From Choristoneura fumiferana (Eukaryota; Arthropoda; Insecta; Lepidoptera; Tortricidae), in the NCBI RefSeq assembly GCF_025370935.1, contig NC_133476.1, positions 12,903,411-12,967,410 on the forward strand: 64,000 bases of DNA. Direction: 5' to 3'. A model generated the notes under the pieces. That model saw only the letters and a list, made by a program, of their open reading frames with translations, did no database searches and was not told where the DNA came from. Position numbers and translations under genes: made by a program. Numbering within the stretch: position 1 is the stretch's first letter; the number at the start of each line of letters is the position of its first letter. Shown here piece by piece: positions 57,193 to 64,000 of this stretch.

Positions 57193-57208
57193 GTTCCATA
57201 GACCATGA
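57193..57208 (+). CDS. Phactr: PHACTR last coding exon: FHRP terminus
   Basis: AG from exon 10 plus G gives Arg, then TTC CAT AGA CCA TGA, so the protein ends LTRFHRP exactly as vertebrate PHACTR1 does. The free C-terminus forms part of the composite PP1 surface. The acceptor is GTGTGTTGCAG. The stop is TGA followed by C. Confidence 0.93.
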
Positions 57209-60200
57209 CGGCCGTGCCTTAGCCGACAGCGGGCGCGCGCGACGCGGCGCCGCGGCCGGGCGCCGGCCTGCGGCCAACGGGCCCGACGCGTCTGTGATTC
57301 ATTACATATAAACTTATATATATTGACTTCTTCCGACAAACGGAGGATCTCTATGCAATAACTTACCATACCGCATCGGTAAAGTGTTGATTATTCTAAA
57401 GTTGCGTTATACCGCCGTTCTAAACTTACGTTTTGTATATGCGTACCGTGAGTGCAATCTTGTTTTAATTTACCTGTTTTTATAATATCCTAGTTATTGC
57501 CGAGTACAATTTTATTACTTTTGTGGTATCGTTTTATGTTAAGTTGTATTGTAAGCGTACCTATACATTCTTTGAATTGACCTTCGAGAAAGGTTAGTGA
57601 TACTGATTATTATGTTGAGATTATGTGCTTGAAGCTCAGTGCATTGTGAGATATTCGAGTGAATCGTATTGAGACGTGAAACGTATCCATCATTGGAGTT
57701 TGTAGTTTTGTGATTTTTTCTTATATTGCTAGCTTTTAGCTCCGTAGTCATTAAGCTAGATTCGATTTTAAACATATTTATTTCACATATTCTTGATATA
57801 TTTTTATGGTCACAATCTAATTTATGTTTTGGAAATTATAGCGTTATTGAGGGCGTATAGTTGATTCAATTTAACATTTGTCGTGTCTTATTATTATTGA
57901 AAGCAATTTTTAACTTTGGCCGTGGGATACTGCCACTAATATTTACTGTTTTATCGCGAAACGTTTTGTAGTTCCATTTAAAAGGGCATCGTGATATCGC
58001 CCGAGACGTTGTTTTAGACAGTTTACTGCATTATCGTGTTCTACCAAAGTTGCGCTCTTGTATGTAAAATATGCAAAGTTTCTTGTATATTGTTTGGTAA
58101 TAAAGATGTAGGTGTTATATTGGTATATAGGTGTCGTATTTGATAAGTAGAATCAGATTAATGTAATATCCTCAATTTAGACTGCACAACTATTAAAATT
58201 TTGAAACTGTTTATAAGTGCTTCCAAATGCTGTGCAACATAACAATAAACAAATTAGAGCATAGACTGTAGTTGCCAAAACTCCAAGACCATAATACCTA
58301 CTCGATAAAGTGTTTACTTTGCTCTTATAATCACAATTCTAGGCATGCCATATTATTAGTTAATAAAGAAACATCCTTACGGCTAATATACCACCTATCA
58401 TCTCTTATCCGTATATCAAATGCTCGGATAACGTCATTTTGAACTGATTATGACACGCAAAAATTGATGTAATATCATTTAATGACTGTGATTTCTAACA
58501 ATATATGGAACAAGAAATACGGTAACTGCAACATCTACAGGGAAACATGGAGTGGTGATTGTTAAACGCACAGATAGAGAGTAACCTCGCGTGTTTAGAT
58601 CAGATGGCGTTTAGTGGACAGTAGTATAATGCATCCTGGGCATACCTGGCGCCCGGCAATCATACCGAATACGGCACATGCCAATAAGCGGGAACAACTC
58701 ATTAAACAGCGGGACGCTCCAACTTAGAAGTAGCGTTATGTATTCGACGCTGAACGAAGTATTGCGTAAAGGACTTAAATTAAATGATCGAATAAGCTCC
58801 TATAAAGATTTAGATTAACTTAATATAATACGCCTTCTGAGATTATTTTGTATCGTTCGGTACGATATCAATCGGTACATGTAATTGGGGTACCATTTAA
58901 ATTTTCTCCGTGATGTTGATTGTATTCTCTGAAATTTATAGTATAGAGAGCAATAATAATATCAGTTCGGTATATGATATGTGAAACCTTTGAAACTTTA
59001 GTGTTCAGACCATCGTTCGTAATGTATTATTATCGTATTATATTAGTATCTATTATAACTCATACATAGAAATCATGTGTATTTAAAATCATTTTATACA
59101 GCAATGTATCATTGTGTAGTAGCGGTGCCATTTTTTGTGACGTGCTTTATACTAAAGTTAATTCAATACAGTTCATGCTTGTGGAATTATACCTATGAAC
59201 ATCTAACCACGCCGCGACTCTTTAGGGAGTACACTCAGCACAGTACTGATGTGTGACGAGTACCGGGTTACGAAGTGCTTTGGTATAGGCTGCGGACGGC
59301 CGAAGGCTACTGCGGTGAGTTGCCCTCTTACTGTTTATCGGCTGGTGTCGGACCACACGCTATACTTGTCACTAGTTGTACATATCGTAACCGCGACGCG
59401 CCCCCGGCGCCCCGCTGCCCGTACCTCCAGTCCGTTGGCCGTCACTGATTATACCAACCATAATATTGTCATTAACATAGGTTTATGTATTACTACGCGA
59501 TAATTTAATTATATTTCTCTCATGTTAAGCGATTTCGTAATCACAGTACTTTATGCAATATTATGATAGTGAGCTAAAAAGTTGTAAATGATGGTTATTC
59601 TTGAGACCATTCCATTATAGATAGAATTGGAAGCCAAAATGACGACTTATTTTTCTAAACGGTTTTGTTAGATTTGCAAATAAAGCGTTGACGTAAAATA
59701 TAGACGTTTACGGATATTGTAATGATAAGAAGACATTCAGATTTCCAAAGATCTAAGGCTCAACTAAATTCTTTTAACTAGCTTGTGTATTGCCATTATT
59801 TACTATGTATATATGTTATTACGATATATCATGCGACTGTTGATATCTCAAGTAATTGTTGGGGAAGTGAGTATATTTAGCTGTTATATCGAAGAAACAT
59901 CGCGTGCAATTTCACGGGGCTGTTGAACGAAAATTATGAACTTGTCGTCTGTGTGAGTAGCTTAGTTAGGTTTATGAAAACGAAGGTAACGTACGGCGAT
60001 GTAACTTCAATTTAGCTGCATTGAATAGAAATCTTTTTCGTTCATACCACGCAGTAGGTACATAAATGAAAAACAATTGAAATAATTATATGTAAACTTA
60101 CCAAAATATTGTGATACGGTGTATTATCAGTAGTGTTCGTTTGGTTTATTTAATTAAATCGTTTTATTTTTTACTTGGCGTTAAAAAGAGAATGTCAAAT

Positions 60201-61429
60201 TAAATTGAAAATCCAAAAATATAATTTCATGAGAGTCAAAATGGAATTCTAATTATTGGCTCTGTGTAAAAGTAGTATCAATGATATCTAATTATTTCAT
60301 AAAATCTAAATTTGGAATACGATTTAACAAACTATCATACTTTCTAGATTATCTCCAATTCTCGTGCTTATTTTTATATATTTTATATATACTTTTCCAC
60401 TGTTTTTTAAATATATCTAAAAACGTGCAGCCCTCCATTGACAAATGTCGCACGGAGCCATTAAATACAACCGTTATAACAATACACTGCAAGTAATACG
60501 AATGTCCAATAAGGTCCTGGCTGGGCGCCTGCCTAATTTATTTTTTATCAATGCAAGTTCTGCATTCTCTTACATCTTAAAGGTGCTGTGTTAGCAATAT
60601 CAATGTACACCATTATGTTCACCATTTTTTTCTTAACGATAGTATTCCAAATGAGATTTTTTATATGTGTAGATTAACATTCGACAAGGCGTTCTCGGCA
60701 ACAATGAAGTTGTAGCTAGAGAATTTATTTTTATACTTAGTATATATAGTCCAGTGGTGTCAATGAAGTGTTAACCCACTAGTTTGCATATAACATCGCA
60801 AACTCTATTTATATCTTTGATGCACGTTCTTTTTATAAAGGAAATATAAATTTCTGGTACATATATGTAGAAATATGTTAATCTTGTTACAATAATTATG
60901 ATACAAGTGTATGGTCATGGCAAAATAACGTAATAGTTATAATATTGGTTACGAATTACCAATGAGAGTTTTTTGAAAGTGTCTGTATATAATTTTAATT
61001 ATGATGTAAATTATGGAATCTCTTTTTTCCAACGATATCGCGCGTCTCTTGTGCTACTACGACATACAAATTGCTAACTTCAGTAATCCGTTTACTGTTG
61101 CTTTTATTTGAATATTGTGTAAATTATTAATGACATGTTGTAATAAGTATATTTTATAATAGCCATAATTACTTGTTTTATATAAGGTAAGCCTGTAAAT
61201 ACCATGATTATACATTAAGTTTTATACTCGATTGTGTTTGTTTTACCACCAAACGTCCCTTTTTAATAAAATGTTGTTTGAATTTTTAAAGACACCGTTA
61301 AAAAGTGAAATGAGAAAGTACCTATTTGCAAGACAAGCACTCGAATATGAAACCCATATCAGCTACAATACAGTCGATATCGATAATTTTTGTTATCAGC
61401 CAACAATCGAACAGTATTGTTTCGCGTAA
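57209..61429 (+). other. Probable PHACTR 3' UTR, long, no repeats recognised
   Basis: After a short GC-rich start (57209-57292) the sequence is AT-rich. AATAAA signals lie at 58099, 58244, 58362, 59679 and 61265. Pumilio-type octamers occur at 59806 (TGTATATA), 60984 (TGTATATA) and 61194 (TGTAAATA). None of the interspersed families found elsewhere in the window was recognised here, which suggests constraint or a transcribed UTR. The true end could be anywhere from 58.1 to 61.3 kb. A GC-richer stretch at 59200-59500 with an open frame is unassigned. Confidence 0.5.
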
Positions 61430-61805
61430 TGTCATGGAGGCTTTGACCCGTGAGGCTGCGGCGGTAGCACTTTCGATGGCGCTCAACTTATGGACGTGCG
61501 GCCGGGTTGAGACGAGAGAAAGTTAACTGTAGTCCGTTCCCCTTACCAAGACGCCGATCGCCGCGCCGGCGCGTTGATGTGGACTCCGCGCCAGTCCGCG
61601 CTCGCCGCCGGCACCGAACACTGCGCGCGCGTCCCCGCCGCGACACCGCGCTAATGCCCACGATGTTTACATTACAACCAGCGATCCGGCAAAAAGATAA
61701 CAGAAAGCGACAGTTCTAAAGTGTATCGTTAAGCTGTGGACAGTGACCCCTTCCTGAAATTAAGGGTGACGTGAAAGTGCAACGGCTGGACAAAGGATAG
61801 TCGTC
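61430..61805 (+). promoter_or_regulatory. GC-rich promoter/leader of the downstream gene
   Basis: A CpG-rich island at about 61440-61650 precedes an ATG with a good exon. A 21-codon uORF (61654-61719, starting MPTMFTLQ) lies in the leader. No TATA box. Confidence 0.55.
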
Positions 61806-61868
61806 ATGACGTTCTCTGGAAGCATGAAGGAGAGTAAGCCGCGATCGAAAAACACATGGGAGTCAGAG
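61806..61868 (+). CDS. First coding exon of an unrecognised downstream gene (partial)
   Basis: ATG at 61806 opens MTFSGSMKESKPRSKNTWES plus E, then a donor GAG/GTGAGA at 61869, phase 0. Basic and Ser/Lys-rich; I do not recognise the protein. No second exon is visible before the window ends, so the first intron is longer than 2.1 kb. Strand and start rest on the GC-rich leader, the donor and the position after the PHACTR 3' UTR. Confidence 0.55.
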
Positions 61869-63194
61869 GTGAGATTCGATGGTTTCTAGCATTGTCTTCA
61901 CGCCGCTCCCGCTAATTAATACCGGCACGCGTGATTCACAGTATTGTTATGATGATTATGAATACAATTGATAGATCTTTATATGTATGTATGGGTATTT
62001 AACTCATTAATAGCTCTAAAGTACCTTTTCTCTTTACTAAGTGGGAAACTTTTACTTTTATCGCTAAGGCGCTTTTTAAGTGCCCATGTCTCAACATGAA
62101 TTATTTTTTTATTTAAGAGCGATCGCCAAATGTAATCGAAGTTCCTAGTTATGATTAACAGTCCACGCGCAAACTGAGGAATCGCGCTCGGTTTGTTTAT
62201 TATTATTAGACTATAGGTACACCATCTTCGCCTGTGAATATTTCGTTTATCGCTATCCCCCTGGATTCCCGATTCTCTAAGAATTAAAAATATATAGTGC
62301 CGTTCTCGAGTTTTGCGCTTAGGTGTCTTCTAACTACCAACATATTTAGCCGTTAATTTTTATTTATATAGATAGCTCTAGAGGTTTTTTTTTTATAAAA
62401 TAAAAAGTGCAGTCTCCGATTCGATTCCTCAGAACTCGACAACTGGTTTCTAGTTTTGTTTGATGCACCTTTAGCCTGAATACCTAATTAAATTCGACGC
62501 GACGAATCAAATTATTCAAGACTTACAACAAACAAAGCTACTGTAGATGTTAAAACTTCGTAGGAAGCTTTTGGATTTAGCAATACAAAGCACTCCGTTC
62601 CGCTAAGCTTAGCTCAACCCCTATATAAGTTAAAAAATTGCATAAAAACGTAATTGAGTAAGTTGTTTCCCCTTACCCACTGTCGAAGGAACTGCGCAAA
62701 TTTATTGCGCACGTGCATATCATGTAAAGTTTGTCAGTAGGAATATTTAAAACAAGTTTCTGTTAAGTAATTCATTTTTAATAAAAGCTTTTCTTGCTGA
62801 ATGAACTTTTTTGTCGACTGTACTTACATAATCATCGAACCTACATATAATACCAAATTTCAAGTCAATCTGACCACTGGAAGTGGATCAAATTACAAGA
62901 TTTGAATCATGGAAATAAATATATGAAGTTTAATAAACGCTTAGGTATAACAAAATATCTCGATATCTCATCATAACTTAGCTGCTGCCTAAGCTCAGTT
63001 GGAGTTGGAGGATCTCATTCGATGTTTTTTTTTGTACACCACCACCGTACCGTAGAATCATAACAATTTAAAATTCAGGCAAATTAGAACAGAATTAAGG
63101 CATTACGCAGTTTAATCATTCATTAGACCCTAACCATCTAACATAGATTAGGAGTAGTATTACCTATTTGGCTAATACCTACTACGTGTACATT
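61869..63194. other. First intron of the downstream gene, no exon seen
   Basis: AT-rich. A weak fragment of the 'actagctttt' family at about 62840-62900. Nothing else recognised. Confidence 0.35.
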
Positions 63195-63428
63195 AATGAT
63201 ATTGACCCGAATAACTCACGTTTTAAATCGAGTTTAGCTCGACATGTTTCGGGCTAATCCGTAGCCCTTCTTCTTAGAGTAGTTTACTGCAACACGCAGT
63301 GCAGCGCAGTGTATGCAGTGCGCGTGTTGCAGCAGCTGCTGAGTGAGAAGAAGGGCTACGAATTAGCCCGAAACAAACTCGATTTAAGACGTGAGTTATC
63401 CGGGTCAATATCATTAATATGAGTGAGC
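63195..63428. mobile_element. Foldback MITE, about 230 bp
   Basis: TAATGATATTGACCCGAATA pairs with the right arm (CGGGTCAATATCATTA). The arms run inward through CTCACG, AAATCGAGTTTA and GGGCTAATCCGTAGCCCTTC. The centre holds GCAGTGCAGCGCAGTG-like repeats. The family also occurs, split, at 56115-56440. Confidence 0.8.
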
Positions 63429-64000
63429 CTCACGGTAGTTTCTTGTTCAAACATACGTGTAGATTTCCAAATTCATAAATTCTTACACTTTTAGGCTGCA
63501 TATTCGGAGAGCGATCGTAGGCGGAACCGCGTGTATGCGACTATCGTAATTTACTTTAGAATATTTTGTGTAGAGACCGAAAATATTAGGTACCTACTCT
63601 TGCTCACCGTTAGTCACCGAACACTGGTACTTTTTAAGTACTTACTAATTTCTGATCGCCACTACGAACCAATAGAGTCGCTAATGAAGTGATTCAAAAT
63701 AAATATTATCTTGAAAATAAGTACCGTAGCTTGCGTTTGCTCAGCTACTCATCTATTTAGGTAAATGTATGTAATGTACTGTACCGGTCTTGGAAATAAT
63801 TAAGATTCTTGTTTAGGCTTCTAACTGCCATGTTTGGTAGAGTTGAATCCATTACTTGAAGCACGTAAGAAGATTTCAGTCCTTAGCGTTTTTGCATTCG
63901 CCGCTCATTAAGTAGGTATAGGTTGAGCGCTGTAATGCTCGCATAAGGCTTTACGATTAAGTATAATAGATGTAGAGATATATTGCATGTGGATAATAAA
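63429..64000. other. Intron DNA to the window edge, no feature seen
   Basis: AT-rich, with TAGGTACCTA runs typical of the background. Confidence 0.3.

Larger units (their letters stand above)
7674..57208 (+). other. Phactr: PHACTR gene, whole coding span with alternative starts
   Basis: The gene model joins a first exon (A 7674-7722, B 10241-10337 or C 15649-15802) to 27174-27344, 28145-28243, 30163-30357, 46695-46805, 48190-48411, 49605-49803, 52404-52613, 54088-54215, 55467-55606, 56685-56821 and 57193-57208. Every junction keeps frame with GT-AG sites. Isoforms are 558, 574 and 593 codons. In the 593-codon form the landmarks are: FKPWKWKRKKK at about 89-99, RPEL1 at 110-133, Ala/Gln-, His- and Asp/Glu-rich linkers at 143-383, RPEL2 at 431-457, RPEL3 at 474-496, RPEL4 at 512-533, IIRF PP1 docking at 532-535, and C-terminal FHRP. 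Vertebrate PHACTRs bind G-actin through RPEL motifs and PP1 through the C-terminus in competition, coupling actin status to PP1 targeting. The same role is inferred here. Confidence 0.88.

Overview
The window is nuclear DNA of an insect, most likely a moth or butterfly. The reasons are: genes split by spliceosomal introns, a low-GC background full of TACCTA/TAGGTA runs, and many short interspersed elements of types common in Lepidoptera. These include a repeat opening in GGGTTCCG and closing in CTCTTGGCCGG, tRNA-headed SINEs, long-arm foldback MITEs, and LINE tails ending in TGATGATG. No bacterial, viral, CRISPR or rRNA feature was seen.

Three plus-strand genes are supported. (1) A single-coding-exon FBXO7/nutcracker-like F-box gene at 1693-2565. 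(2) A PHACTR (phosphatase and actin regulator) gene that dominates the window, from an ATG at 7674 to a stop at 57208. I rebuilt it from 11 common coding exons plus at least three alternative first coding exons (7674, 10241, 15649). All three end in phase 1, which is what the first common exon at 27174 needs. The longest isoform is 593 codons with four RPEL actin-binding motifs, a basic motif next to RPEL1, an IIRF PP1-docking motif, and the family C-terminus FHRP. (3) The promoter, leader and first coding exon (61806-61868) of an unrecognised gene that runs off the right edge.

Layout: 1-1550 upstream DNA with one MITE; 1693-2565 F-box gene; 2.6-7.4 kb intergenic foldbacks; 7.4-15.8 kb three alternative PHACTR leaders, with a 2.1 kb foldback between the second and third; 15.8-27.2 kb repeat-rich intron; 27.2-30.4 kb exons for the basic motif, RPEL1 and an Ala/Gln-rich linker; 30.4-46.7 kb a 16 kb intron with several GC-rich islands, one of which (39.2-39.5 kb) looks like a further promoter plus first exon; 46.7-57.2 kb linker, RPEL2-4 and PP1-binding exons; 57.2-61.4 kb a probable long 3' UTR without recognisable repeats; 61.4-64 kb the next gene's start.

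The exon phases make PHACTR modular. Every exon from 27174 to 48411 is a multiple of three and phase 1-1, so different starts can drop the NLS/RPEL1 block without breaking the frame. A separate ATG at 54065 reads straight into the RPEL3 exon and would give a protein of about 147 codons with only RPEL3, RPEL4 and the PP1-binding tail. The most interesting signals are this layered promoter and uORF architecture, a TGA-C stop followed by 50 open codons, a hAT MITE with a perfect 8-bp duplication inside a TTCTC/GAA repeat array, and a family of TA-duplicating CAGTCAA MITEs. All calls come from reading the sequence; no alignment, RNA data or database search was available.
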